The position numbers were made by a program, and so were the translations under genes. A stretch of 13,269 bases of DNA from positions 1-13,269 of the forward strand of contig CAYYVQ010000070.1 in the NCBI GenBank assembly GCA_964475205.1, given 5' to 3'. The notes below the pieces were generated by a model that did no database searches, had not been told where the DNA came from, and was given only the letters and a program-made list of their open reading frames with translations. Shown here in pieces: positions 1 through 7,648 of this stretch (within the stretch, counting starts at the first letter, position 1; the number at the start of each line of letters is the position of its first letter). This DNA is from CAYSRM01 sp964475205. GTDB taxonomy: Bacteria; Verrucomicrobiota; Kiritimatiellia; UBA8416; CAYSRM01.

Positions 1-93
1 CATCGTTATACAAATAGGTTTTGGCGGAAAGAGGCCATAATGAGAATTGCTGGTGTTGGCAGAGCATGTATTGACTTGAAACGTGGAAGTTGA
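1..93 (+). CDS. Possible 3' end of an upstream gene (partial)
   Basis: Frame 1 is open from the window edge to a TGA at 91-93 and would give a basic 30-residue tail ending in IDLKRGS. The other two plus frames hit stops within the first 40 bases. The stop lies 24 bases before the TTG start of the next gene, a spacing typical of operons. Thirty open codons are not statistically strong, and the tail matches no family I recognise, so this is only a candidate. Confidence 0.3.
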   Translation, partial: HRYTNRFWRKEAIMRIAGVGRACIDLKRGS

Positions 94-117
94 GAAACTT
101 CTAAAAAGGAGGTGTTT

Positions 118-1196
118 TTGAATAAACGGGCGCGTTTTCTACTGTTTGCCGGAACAGTCCTGTTTGGAATTAACTGCGCCTTCTTCGAGTTAAGCTGCGT
201 TGATGTCGGGTTCCATGTCAGGACCGGAGAGCTGGTTGTGCACAGCGGCGCCATTCCGGCAGTAAACAGTTTTTCTTTTGCGCAGCCTGATCAGCCGTGG
301 CTGCTGCACCAATGGCTCCCTTCTGTTCTGTTCTACGGGGCCTGGGTATGCGGTCAGATCCCGGGTCTGATTCTGGCAAAGGCGCTTGTAATTGGCCTGA
401 TTTGCGCGACAGTATATCTGGGCGCTGTTCAGATTTCCGGTGAAAGGCGCAGTTACTGGTGTTATTGGCTGGTTTTTGGCATGGCTTTGGCCGCTCGGCC
501 CAGTTTTTTTGTCAGGCCGTTTATTTTTTCGGCCCTGTTGCTTGCCTTGTTGCAGTACTGCATAGCTGTTGCAGGAACGAGGTCGAGAAAACTGCTGTTT
601 GTTGTTCCGGCATTGATGGCATTGTCCCTGCTGCCACTGGCGGTAAATGGAAAGAAATTTTTGAAAGTTACGCTATTCAAGGCGCTATCGTGCCGCTGCG
701 AAAACAGACGTCACCGGGTCGCCTGGCGCGTGAGTTGCACGAGGATGCCGGCTGGGCTCTTGTTGCTTTTGATGACCGCACTCTGTTTTTTTTAAGACGA
801 GACAGCAAGCCCCAGGATTTTTTCAATAAGAATGAATTCCGGTTGATATGGCCTGGTGACAGGACTTTGGAAAAACTTACCTCGAAAACAGCCCCAGATT
901 CCAGAGCCGAGGCGAAACGCGCGCTTGAATTTGACAGCAGCAGTGTTTTTGCCAGGACCGTATATGCCAGGTCTCTTCTGCTTGACGGCCGGTTCAGATT
1001 TGCCGCAATTGAGTACCGGAAGCTGGTTTCGGAGAATAAAGTTTCGGAGGAATACTGGCGGGATTATGCTTACAGCTTGTATATGGCGGGCAAATACCGC
1101 GAACTTCTGTCAGTGCTGGACAAAATGGAGGATGACGGCTTGTTTCCGGAATACGCCGGGTCGCTTCGGGATCTGCTGAAAAGAAAAAGCGAGTGA
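118..1196 (+). pseudogene. Broken polytopic membrane protein with C-terminal TPR-like tail, internal deletion and frame change
   Basis: The start is most likely TTG at 118, because AAGGAGG at 106-112 lies five bases upstream and overlaps the GTG at 112. The first part (118 to about 650) encodes a membrane protein with the pattern DVGFHVRTGELVVHSGAIP, then a PW..HQWLPSVLFY segment and several hydrophobic helices. This matches uncharacterised bacterial membrane proteins of the glycosyltransferase/dolichyl-mannosyltransferase type. Near 645-655 that frame loses sense and ends at 795. Meanwhile another frame picks up at about 648 with WKEIFESYAIQGAIVPL, GWALVAFDD and FFLRR, and then helical repeats (SVFARTVYARSLLLDGRFRFAAIEY... 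in TPR style) to the TGA at 1194-1196. Those are the N-terminal and C-terminal hallmarks of one family whose usual length is, from memory, well above the roughly 360 residues left here. I infer loss of most of the middle transmembrane region plus a frame change. A sequencing or assembly join cannot be excluded. The gene is convergent with the secretin operon and has no obvious role in it. Confidence 0.65.
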
Positions 1197-1238
1197 TATA
1201 TGCGGATTAGGCATAAGAGGCAAGCTGGAAGAAAGAAG

Positions 1239-1260
1239 AGGGCGAGGCAGGCCTCGCCCT
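1239..1260. terminator. Hairpin between convergent genes, likely terminator
   Basis: AGGGCGAGGC at 1239-1248 and its exact complement at 1251-1260 form a very GC-rich stem with a minimal loop. It sits between the TGA of the plus-strand pseudogene (1196) and the TAA of the secretin gene (1268). On the minus strand the stem is followed by a pyrimidine-rich tract (CTTCTTTCTTCC), which suits termination of the pil operon. On the plus strand no good U-run follows, so termination in that direction is less certain. Confidence 0.7.
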
Positions 1261-1267
1261 GGGGTTG

Positions 1268-3178
1268 TTAGTTGCCGGCTTCTTTTTCAAGCTGGCGCTT
1301 GATTTTATCAGCTTGTTCATCCAGCTTAGCGTCGCGGCTTCGGCGAATTTCTTCCAATTCTTTCCTGACTTCGTATGCCTTGATTTCGTCTTCTATCATC
1401 CGTTTCTGTGTCAGTTTTGTCTGTTCCGGCAGTCCTTCTTCCCTGGTTATGGCTCCCGGCTTTGCGTAGCCCAGGGTAACGAATATCATTGTTTCTTTCT
1501 GGCTGGTTTCCTTGCTCTGGTGCGAGAAGAGATATTTCCCGATCAACGGTATATCGCCAAGCAGGGGTATCTTCTTTGTGCGGTCGCTGTTTTCGGTTTC
1601 AGTTAATCCGCCAATAGCTACCGTTCGTCCGCTATCGAGGCAGAAAACCGTGGAGATTTTCTTGGTGGCGATGATCGGGTATGTCTGTCCATTCGGGGCT
1701 ATTGAATCTCTAACGAACCGAGTCAGTTCCGGCTCGATTTTGACCGTGATATTACTTTCCGTGTTTACTGTAGGTATAACATTCAGCTTGACGCCGAATT
1801 CTACCGGTTCGCCCGGATTGTATGTTATTACAGGGCCGGTGGTATCCGTTGCGGGAGTGACGGTGGATTCGAAGGGTCGTTCTATTTCTCCAATGTGTAT
1901 CAGGGCCGGCTGTTCGTTTGCCACGATTATCTTCGGATTTGACACTATAGACACACCGTCCGTTTGTTTAAGAGCGCTGAGAACGATACGGAAATCATCC
2001 GCGCTCAGGACTGCGGTTCTGAAATCGTTAATGACCTTTGAAAATGAATCTTCTATATCACGGGAAACGTCTCGGCCTTCATCTACTGTATCGACGACGC
2101 TCCTGGTAGGATCGGATTCCATTTGTTCCCCGTTCATAGTGTGCTGCCGGTCGATTATGTTTTCCCTGCTTCTGTTGTCGAACCTGTTTATAGTATCTGC
2201 TCTGCTCTGGTTCCAAGAGCGGTTTTCGTCGACGCTCCATTCCAGGCTGGAGGCTTGTGCCCCGTATTCCTGGAGCACCTGCCAGTTGATGCCAAGGTTC
2301 TTGATTGCGTCGTCGTTAAGCTCCATGAACTTGGCTTCAATAAATACCTGGTCGCGAAGTCTATCAATATTGTCGACTATCTCTTTTATCTCATCGAGAG
2401 TGGCCGCCGTTGAGCGCAGGACCAGCGCATTGCGCGACGGGAACGGGGAAACAGACCCTCTTTCGCTTAACATGGGTTTCACGACGGAGACTACATCATC
2501 GACGCTAGCGTATTTCAGAAAAAGGGTTTCCACCACCAGCGGCTCAGGCGCTCCGGGCGGCTTGGAGGTTATGCTGTATATTTCGGTTCCCGGCCTCTTC
2601 TGCTGCAGGGCCAGATTATGCATGGAAAGAATGGTTTCCAGCGCCGGCTTCCACTCGACGTCCGACAGGTTAGCGGTGACTTTGCCCTGGAGATTCGTAG
2701 GCGCCGCGATTATGTTTGCTCCCGATACGCTTGTAAAAAGTCTAATTACGTCGGCCATTGGTACGTCGTCCAGGGATATGCTGATTAGATCCTCTGCCAT
2801 CTCGGCTTCAGCGCCTTCGATGTCAGTGGCGCCTTCTTTAATGGTCAGAGAAAGGGTTTCTTCGTCTTCGTTGTTTGAGGGTACAACTATCAATTCATCG
2901 TCTTCGGATTCGGCCTCTTCGACTGTTTCGGGCGCAGGCTGAGTTTGTTCTTCAGTTTCCTCTGCGCTCGGCGCAGCGATTTCTTTCTGTTCTTCCTCTC
3001 CTGTTATTTGATCAGCCTCGTTTGTCTGCAGGCCCGGAGCTTCGACAGGGGGGGGCGCCGGATCGCCTGATTCCGGTGTGGGCTGTTCGGTCTCTTCCTG
3101 CGCGATTCCTGTTCCGGCAATGAATGCCAGAAATGTAGCGCCGATTATTGCAAGTATTGTTGTTCTCATCTTTTTCAC
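1268..3178 (-). CDS. pilQ: Type IV pilus / type II secretion secretin (PilQ/GspD family)
   Basis: This is the outer-membrane ring through which a pilus or pseudopilus system passes its filament or substrate. The 636-residue product has a signal peptide (residues 1-26, ending GTGIAQ), then a long acidic Pro/Glu-rich linker to about 130. A secretin/STN-type N-domain follows at about 132-205 (ISLDDVPMADVIRLF, then GKVTANLSDVEWKPAL). An N1-like KH domain lies at about 215-275 (FLKYASVDDVVSVVKPML, NALVLRSTAATLDEI). The secretin barrel domain spans about 390-575, with GVSIVSNPKIIVANEQPALIHIG and the signature KIPLLGDIPLIGKYLF near 536-551. A charged helical tail ends the protein. Residues 303-385 are an extra polar, Arg/Asp/Asn-rich segment between the N domains and the barrel. 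The GTG at 3178 is the outermost start. ATG at 3169 is an equal or better choice, since GGGGTG then lies six bases upstream. The gene is last in the pilMNOP-type operon, 54 bases after the lipoprotein gene. Whether it is a PilQ or a GspD ring cannot be settled from sequence; the PilMNOP neighbours favour PilQ. Confidence 0.92.
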   Translation of the reverse strand: MKKMRTTILAIIGATFLAFIAGTGIAQEETEQPTPESGDPAPPPVEAPGLQTNEADQITGEEEQKEIAAPSAEETEEQTQPAPETVEEAESEDDELIVVPSNNEDEETLSLTIKEGATDIEGAEAEMAEDLISISLDDVPMADVIRLFTSVSGANIIAAPTNLQGKVTANLSDVEWKPALETILSMHNLALQQKRPGTEIYSITSKPPGAPEPLVVETLFLKYASVDDVVSVVKPMLSERGSVSPFPSRNALVLRSTAATLDEIKEIVDNIDRLRDQVFIEAKFMELNDDAIKNLGINWQVLQEYGAQASSLEWSVDENRSWNQSRADTINRFDNRSRENIIDRQHTMNGEQMESDPTRSVVDTVDEGRDVSRDIEDSFSKVINDFRTAVLSADDFRIVLSALKQTDGVSIVSNPKIIVANEQPALIHIGEIERPFESTVTPATDTTGPVITYNPGEPVEFGVKLNVIPTVNTESNITVKIEPELTRFVRDSIAPNGQTYPIIATKKISTVFCLDSGRTVAIGGLTETENSDRTKKIPLLGDIPLIGKYLFSHQSKETSQKETMIFVTLGYAKPGAITREEGLPEQTKLTQKRMIEDEIKAYEVRKELEEIRRSRDAKLDEQADKIKRQLEKEAGN

Positions 3179-3232
3179 CCCGTTTCGAGCTTAGTTGCTT
3201 TTTAATGTTATGCCAATTCAATCAGCCGTTTT

Positions 3233-3892
3233 TCACTCATGGATAATAGTAGCGCTATCGTAAGAACCTTCTTCATCCACGACTACCACTTCGTTTGTTC
3301 CCGCGTTGTTGGACTGGACTTCATACGTAGCATTAGTGCCATTGGCTCCTGTAGTGTCAATGTCTCCAAGGCCTGGATCAAGCACACTCCACTCGTAGGG
3401 CGAACGTCCGCCGGCTACTTTCAGGGTATAAGTCGATCCGGCGCTGGAAGGCGGTATCGAAGATGGAGCAAGCACTATTCTGAGGTCTGATGTTTCAGTT
3501 TTCAGTTCCGCCACTGCGGCATTGCCTAGCGCGTCCACGACAACCACATCATTCTCTTTGCGTTCGCCGGCTGTGTACACAGCGGTTCTTCCGTCATTTC
3601 CAGTTACCTGTATTGTGCCAGCGCTGGCGTCTGCCACATCCCACAGGAAGCCGCCTCGGCCGTCGTCGACTGTAAAGGCGATTCTCTGGCCGACATGAGT
3701 GATGGTCGCCGATTCAGGACTGATTCTAAGGGTAGATAGTGAAAGATTGTCTCTATCCAGCGATTCAAACTGTTCGAGCACGTCATCCGCGTCGGATACG
3801 GACTCGTCATCTTCGCATCCGGCTATGTTCATGCACATAACAGAGGCTGTAAAAAGGCTTAGCATTGTTAGTAACCAGCTTGCTTTCTTCAT
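3233..3892 (-). CDS. Lipoprotein with two Ig-like (BIG2-style) repeats
   Basis: The 219-residue product begins with a lipoprotein signal: Lys-Lys, a hydrophobic stretch and the lipobox I-A-G-C with the lipidated Cys at 26. Glu at +2 fits outer-membrane sorting. An acidic spacer (27-52) leads to two tandem homologous beta-sandwich repeats at about 56-130 and 138-216. Each has the order (I/L)xPxS...GxxxxxxV..GR(G/S)....W.V.D...G.I, then TG.(D/N)G..A.Y, and closes with a VVVVD strand. This is the look of the bacterial Ig-like group 2 domains often found in surface proteins. The start is supported by AAGGA seven bases upstream of the ATG. The gene lies between the PilP-like gene and the secretin gene in the same operon, so the product is probably anchored in the outer membrane near the secretin, as an accessory or pilotin-like factor. 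That role is inference: known pilotins (PilF, GspS) have quite different folds. Confidence 0.75.
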   Translation of the reverse strand: MKKASWLLTMLSLFTASVMCMNIAGCEDDESVSDADDVLEQFESLDRDNLSLSTLRISPESATITHVGQRIAFTVDDGRGGFLWDVADASAGTIQVTGNDGRTAVYTAGERKENDVVVVDALGNAAVAELKTETSDLRIVLAPSSIPPSSAGSTYTLKVAGGRSPYEWSVLDPGLGDIDTTGANGTNATYEVQSNNAGTNEVVVVDEEGSYDSATIIHE

Positions 3893-3925
3893 GGCGTTTT
3901 CCTTTCTATATCCGGGGCTGGACGG

Positions 3926-4360
3926 TCAGCGCAAAGGCGCAGTGCGAAGCTTCCGAATATCAACTTTGTCTTTGTCTATTTGATTGATCTTCCAGGTGTA
4001 CTTGATACCATTGCGTGCGGCGGATATTTCTTTGCCTTCTTCAACAATACCAAAGCCTTCGATGATGGCAAATCTGTCTGTTGCTCCTTTAAGCTTGAGC
4101 TTGGGCCACTGTATCCTTTTTTTGATTTGTTGTTCTCTTCTTTCTTGTTCAGGCACCTCGGGTTCCGGGCGCCATCCTATGGGCCAGAACGGGTCGCGCA
4201 GTGTTTCGAAATCAATCTCGAGGAAATGTTTCTGTCCGCTCTCTTTGTCATCGTTATTTTCGGCGCTATTTTCGGCTGCTGTTGACTGGAGGCAAAGAAC
4301 AAGCGCAGACATGGATGCCGCAAGCAGGATGTTTTTTCCTGTCTTTCTAGCTTCTTTCAT
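3926..4360 (-). CDS. PilP-like periplasmic protein of the pilus assembly platform
   Basis: This is a small exported protein of 144 residues from the ATG at 4360. The n-region is basic (KEARKTGKN), followed by a hydrophobic helix (residues 10-28) and a polar linker. The DPFWPIGW motif sits at 56-63, then a charged helix, and a C-terminal beta-rich part (FAIIEGFGIVEEGKEISAA, YTWKINQI, KVDIRKL). A DPF-type motif followed by a small beta domain with the pattern 'G.....GK......Y.I..I....V' is what one sees in PilP and GspC/GspB-like proteins that link the inner-membrane platform to the secretin. Position between pilO and the secretin gene supports the same role. ATG at 4369 is also possible, but the AGGAG lies one base from it and ten from 4360, so I prefer 4360. 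The gene overlaps the 3' end of pilO by 14 bases. Assignment is by position and layout rather than strong sequence identity. Confidence 0.65.
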   Translation of the reverse strand: MKEARKTGKNILLAASMSALVLCLQSTAAENSAENNDDKESGQKHFLEIDFETLRDPFWPIGWRPEPEVPEQERREQQIKKRIQWPKLKLKGATDRFAIIEGFGIVEEGKEISAARNGIKYTWKINQIDKDKVDIRKLRTAPLR

Positions 4361-5024
4361 CGGCTTCATTCTCCTCTTCTTTGCCGTCGGATTTTCTCTC
4401 TTTTGTCTGGTCTTCCAGTTGTTCGCGGAGTTTGTCTTTCATCTCCCGGTTAGACCAGATGGGCCATTGAAGGTCCATTGTTATGCTGTGGACTGCCTTG
4501 TCCCGCTCGTCTGGTTGTATCCTGATGTTCGTTATGGCAACCAGGGGGTTTGTTTTTCTTGTGTGGTAGATAAGCTTCAGGAGGTCAGGATAGCCGCATT
4601 TGAACGAGAGGCCGGTTTGATAAGACTGAAATGCGCCATACGTTCCCGGGAGATTTCTTGCGCCCTTATTCCGAAGGGGATCTGAAAGATTGACGCCCGC
4701 GTCCCGGACCATCCCGTTGACGATTCCTTTAATTTCCAGCATATAGTTTCCGCCCAGATGAGGTTCAACCACGTATTGATCGGCGATATCCAGAATTTTT
4801 TCAAGGACCTCAATGTTTTCTTTGCGATCTTTGCGCATTCTCTGGATTTTTGCGCTGGCCTTATCGATGCTGTCGCGCAGTTCTTCTATTCGATGGCGGG
4901 CTTCACGCTTCTTGTTGTTGTATGCGCTTATGCCCTGGAAAATGCCGAAAATAAGGACAGCGGCAACAATGCCGGCCAGTACAAATATCTGGTTACGTTC
5001 CTTTTTATCTTCCGGTAGTCTCAT
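4347..5024 (-). CDS. pilO: PilO-like inner-membrane pilus assembly protein
   Basis: The 225-residue product is a bitopic inner-membrane protein. It has a short basic cytoplasmic N-terminus, one transmembrane helix at about 13-33 (IFVLAGIVAAVLIFGIF) and a periplasmic coiled coil at about 36-80. A compact alpha/beta domain follows (about 92-190), with YQTGLSFKCGYPDLLKLIYH and a LVAITNIRIQP strand, as in the ferredoxin-like fold of PilO/GspM. The last 30 residues are highly charged and probably disordered. Known PilO pairs with PilN through the coiled coil and connects the cytoplasmic PilM ring to PilP and the secretin. The ATG overlaps the pilN stop (ATGA at 5021-5024) and has no clear ribosome binding site of its own, so translation is probably coupled to pilN. 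Confidence 0.8.
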   Translation of the reverse strand: MRLPEDKKERNQIFVLAGIVAAVLIFGIFQGISAYNNKKREARHRIEELRDSIDKASAKIQRMRKDRKENIEVLEKILDIADQYVVEPHLGGNYMLEIKGIVNGMVRDAGVNLSDPLRNKGARNLPGTYGAFQSYQTGLSFKCGYPDLLKLIYHTRKTNPLVAITNIRIQPDERDKAVHSITMDLQWPIWSNREMKDKLREQLEDQTKERKSDGKEEENEADERS

Positions 5025-5638
5025 TGGAATGCTCTGGGTTTAAACTTGCATGACATTCTGAACACTCTGTCGAATTCATTTTCAGTTGCTGTGTCTTCCC
5101 TGTAGCTGCCCTGCACCACTTCAACAGTTTCCAGCATATCCTTGAGCTGCGCTGCTTGTTCGAGCGCTCCTTCAAACCGTCTTATGGTGTATTCGGCGTC
5201 TTTGCCTTCGGCCCTGGCGCTGAACAATATCGAATAAGCCCGGACCGGTTTGTCCTGGGTGGTTTTCAAGGAGTGGTCAAGAGCCAGAGATGTAAGAGCT
5301 ATATTATCAGGGACTTGTTTCTGTAGACTTAGCAGAGCCCAATGCCAGTCGATGTTTGATTTTTTCCAACCCTCAATTTCTTCAAGTATTTTCTTGTTCC
5401 TGGCAAGCTGTTGCCTGACCTCCTCGGAGCGAGCTTCTTTGGGCTTTGCGCTTTCCCAGGCTTCTTCAAGGTTTTTGACCTGGCCTCGAAGTTTCAGATA
5501 CTGGTAGCCGAAAATGGCTATTACCACTGCCATTATAGTCGGCAGCGCAACGGAAGCTATCCTGGTTAACGATTTTGGGCTCAGAACGCTTCCGCTTCGT
5601 TGTTCTGAGGGCAATATAAGATCTACTCTTAAGTTCAT
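5021..5638 (-). CDS. pilN: PilN-like inner-membrane pilus assembly protein
   Basis: The product is 205 residues from the ATG at 5638. The cytoplasmic N-terminus MNLRVDLILPSEQR corresponds to the conserved 'INLLP' peptide by which PilN docks into PilM. A single transmembrane helix follows at about 27-47 (IASVALPTIMAVVIAIFGY), then a long coiled coil at about 48-100 and a periplasmic alpha/beta domain. The frame remains open upstream to 5851, but that extension lies wholly inside pilM and is not coding. GGAAG sits a few bases upstream of the ATG at 5638, and this ATG overlaps the pilM TGA (ATGA at 5635-5638), which decides the start. The layout matches PilN/GspL-C-terminal proteins. Confidence 0.85.
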   Translation of the reverse strand: MNLRVDLILPSEQRSGSVLSPKSLTRIASVALPTIMAVVIAIFGYQYLKLRGQVKNLEEAWESAKPKEARSEEVRQQLARNKKILEEIEGWKKSNIDWHWALLSLQKQVPDNIALTSLALDHSLKTTQDKPVRAYSILFSARAEGKDAEYTIRRFEGALEQAAQLKDMLETVEVVQGSYREDTATENEFDRVFRMSCKFKPRAFQ

Positions 5639-6684
5639 GATTCTTCCAGTGTTGCCAAGGCTGCACCGATAGCCGCGGTAAAGCGCCATCCTGAGCCTGC
5701 AAGCGGTTCCGGTATGGCGTCGCTTGCGGTGTTGACATAATCCAGGGGATTCCATGTTTCCACGTCCACTCCAAGGGACGAATGCATCTCTTCTATGGAA
5801 TCGCTGGAGAGCGCCAGCCCCCCGGTTACAAAGATCTTGGTAACATGGCAATCTTCCCGCCGTTCAACGAAGTCGCGGCAGACGATGAGTTGCTTGAGTA
5901 TCGGATCCATCACCTCGATCACTGACTGCGAGATATCGAAAGCGCCGTCGGCTATGATTCCCTGTGCGGTTTCACTGTCGACACCGAGCGCCTTCTGCAC
6001 ATTATCCAGCACTGAATTGGTTCCAACGTTAAAGCGTCTTATAAGTGCCAGCACATTTTTGTTGAACAAGCCGAACGACGTTGTGTTCGATCCAAAGTCA
6101 ATCACTCCAAGCGCTTCATCTTTAAAATCAGCGGCAGGACCGTGCAGAAAAGCGGTCATGGTTGCCAATCCTGATACTTCGATGGAAAAAGGGGCAGGCA
6201 GTCCTGAGGGCAGCAGGTCGGTTGCCACTGTCGCGTCGGCCTCTGGAATTGCAACTGTAAGCACTTTGGCTTCGTTCTTCCCGTAAGCCTGTGTAATCAG
6301 TTTATAACCTATACGGTACTCATCCGGGTTTTCCAGGCCAAGGCCCTGGATCAGCTTGTCGACAGAGTCCTCAGTGAACTGACCGGGAAAGCTGAGGAGC
6401 TTTACCACTGCGTTTTCGCCGGTCAGCGCTATGGAGGCGTAGCGGCCGCTGACTTTTCGTGGAAGATTAAGGGGTTCTACTACCGGGATGTCTGACTCAG
6501 AATCAGTCTCGGTTTTCTTGCCGGTTTTGACAGCAGGCATAATCTCTGCGCTTACAAGCTCTGTTTCGCTGTCGGTAGCCTTTATGCGCACAGCTTTGAC
6601 TGAAGATGTTCCAACATCGATTCCCACCACATCGGTAGGCCCGTGTTTAAGTTGCTTGATTATTTCACTGAAGTTCATTGACAT
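5635..6684 (-). CDS. pilM: PilM-like actin-fold ATP-binding protein of the pilus platform
   Basis: PilM is a cytoplasmic actin/FtsA-like protein that forms a ring under the inner membrane and binds the N-terminal peptide of PilN. In this 349-residue product the phosphate-1 loop is at about 20-32 (VGIDVGTSSVKAV). The phosphate-2 loop is at about 193-205 (GVIDFGSNTTSFGLF) and the adenosine motif at about 286-294 (FVTGGLALS). The intervening segments fit the 1A-1C-2A-2B order of the family: SIALTGENAVVKLLSFP, then EVSGLATMTAFL. Length is normal for PilM. Met1 (6684) and Met3 (6678) are both possible starts; neither has a strong ribosome binding site, only an A-rich leader. It is the first gene of the pilMNOP-lipoprotein-secretin operon and has a candidate promoter in the 184-base gap after the pseudopilin gene. 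Confidence 0.9.
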   Translation of the reverse strand: MSMNFSEIIKQLKHGPTDVVGIDVGTSSVKAVRIKATDSETELVSAEIMPAVKTGKKTETDSESDIPVVEPLNLPRKVSGRYASIALTGENAVVKLLSFPGQFTEDSVDKLIQGLGLENPDEYRIGYKLITQAYGKNEAKVLTVAIPEADATVATDLLPSGLPAPFSIEVSGLATMTAFLHGPAADFKDEALGVIDFGSNTTSFGLFNKNVLALIRRFNVGTNSVLDNVQKALGVDSETAQGIIADGAFDISQSVIEVMDPILKQLIVCRDFVERREDCHVTKIFVTGGLALSSDSIEEMHSSLGVDVETWNPLDYVNTASDAIPEPLAGSGWRFTAAIGAALATLEES

Positions 6685-6714
6685 TTTTTTTCATATCGAG
6701 CTGAATTAAGAAAC

Positions 6715-6742
6715 TTTATATAGCAAGTGTTGTGCTAGACAA
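6715..6742 (-). promoter_or_regulatory. Candidate sigma70-type promoter for the pilM operon
   Basis: On the minus strand, TTGTCT (6742-6737; 4 of 6 consensus bases) and TATAAA (6720-6715; 5 of 6) are separated by 16 bases and lie about 30 bases upstream of pilM. The spacer overlaps a small inverted repeat, GTTGT-5-ACAAC, that could be an operator. This is sequence resemblance only, in an AT-rich gap. Confidence 0.4.
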
Positions 6743-6868
6743 CAAGAAAATATGTAATTCAGAATAAAAGATGTGACGGCTGTTCCTCGCTTTACAAAAA
6801 ATATATATGGCGAATTCAAAGCAGGCAATTTTCGCAATCCGGAGAATTTAAGATATGCGGGCCAGGGA

Positions 6869-7348
6869 TTACCATCGTTCGATAATGGTGTAGATATTGT
6901 CGTCGTCATAAACGTTCCGGCCCGAACCGTTCGGCCCGAAGGAACCGACCACTGCCAGTTTAGGAGGGGATCCCATTCCATTGGGGTAGTAGTCTGAATC
7001 AAAGAAATAGGGATTTCCCCATGGATCAACGTCAAAATTCCGTGCGTATGGACCGTCCCACTTGTCTGGGTCAAAAGTCCCGTCGTTGCCGAGCAATCCT
7101 GCTTTGTCGGTTGAGAGATCCCAGCATTCGGGGTCTCCCTTGGTGCGTGTGGCGCCCCCCGGCCATTTGCCCGTATCCCATGCCAGCTGCCGGACGGCCG
7201 CAGTGAGCATTTCCACCTCGGACTTGGCTTCATCTATCCTGGATTGCTCCCTGATTTTACTGAACATCGGTAGCGAGATTGCCAGCAGGATACCAACGAT
7301 CAGTGTTGCAATCATGATTTCTATGATAGTAAAACCGTTCGTTTTCAT
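6869..7348 (-). CDS. gspG: Major pseudopilin, GspG-like
   Basis: This is a filament subunit of a type II secretion-like pseudopilus or related filament. The 159-residue product has a very short leader, MKTNG, cut before Phe6 by prepilin peptidase. The class III motif G|FTIIE has the conserved Glu at mature position 5 (residue 10), and a hydrophobic helix runs to about 30. The C-terminal half has the GspG hallmarks WDGPYARNFDVDPWGNPYFF (97-116), a GSFGPNGSGR turn and a DDDNI loop, the region that binds calcium in GspG structures. A Cys at 75 is unpaired. AAAGG lies six bases upstream of the ATG. The gene is in the same orientation as pilM but 184 bases ahead of it, so it may be expressed separately and more strongly, as expected for the major subunit. 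A type IV pilin is the alternative, but the C-terminal pattern favours GspG. Confidence 0.9.
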   Translation of the reverse strand: MKTNGFTIIEIMIATLIVGILLAISLPMFSKIREQSRIDEAKSEVEMLTAAVRQLAWDTGKWPGGATRTKGDPECWDLSTDKAGLLGNDGTFDPDKWDGPYARNFDVDPWGNPYFFDSDYYPNGMGSPPKLAVVGSFGPNGSGRNVYDDDNIYTIIERW

Positions 7349-7437
7349 TTTGAACCTTTCTTGCCACCCTTATTTCTTCACACCGAGTTTATCAACGCTA
7401 ACAATGGTTGCACGAATAAAATACAATATTAATCTAA

Positions 7438-7484
7438 CCTGATCTGTTCATAAAAATCTATACAAAGTTGATGAATAGATCAGG
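7438..7484. repeat. 14-bp inverted repeat with 19-base loop
   Basis: CCTGATCTGTTCAT at 7438-7451 pairs with ATGAATAGATCAGG at 7471-7484 over 14 positions; the only deviation is a G-T wobble. It lies about 90-135 bases upstream of the GspG-like start. No U-run follows on either strand, so it does not look like a terminator. An operator pair, a leader-RNA hairpin or a remnant of a small mobile element are the options. Confidence 0.7.
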
Positions 7485-7578
7485 CTAAAGCATAGTTCGT
7501 GCCGTGAGGCGGCATCATGACAAAAAATGCAGTTTTGCAAGGATTTATTCCGGTCGTAAAATGCGGACTAATCAGGCT

Positions 7579-7608
7579 GAATTTTGTTTTTGATGTGGGA
7601 CAAAATTC
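7579..7608. repeat. 9-bp perfect inverted repeat with 12-base loop
   Basis: GAATTTTGT at 7579-7587 is matched exactly by ACAAAATTC at 7600-7608. It sits about 110 bases before the first plus-strand pseudopilin gene and upstream of the candidate promoter there. It could be a binding site for a dimeric regulator. No poly-U run follows. Confidence 0.6.
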
Positions 7609-7648
7609 GCATAAAAGAGAAACTGGCCGGTTATTTCTTGTGTTCGGC

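Noticed and set aside
1512..2942. A 476-codon open frame on the plus strand opposite the secretin gene
   Set aside because: It lies antisense to an unmistakable secretin; its Ser-rich product is what reverse translation of that gene's codon usage gives, with no domain or ribosome binding site.
3012..3221. A 69-codon minus-strand frame at the start of the secretin gene
   Set aside because: It overlaps the secretin signal peptide in another frame and has low-complexity composition.
5639..5851. N-terminal extension of the pilN frame
   Set aside because: It lies wholly inside pilM in another frame; the ATGA overlap at 5635-5638 and the conserved MNLRVDLILP start fix the true beginning.
6706..7233. 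A 175-codon minus-strand frame overlapping the GspG-like gene
   Set aside because: Shadow of the pseudopilin in another frame; the pseudopilin has a clear G|FTIIE start and C-terminal signature.
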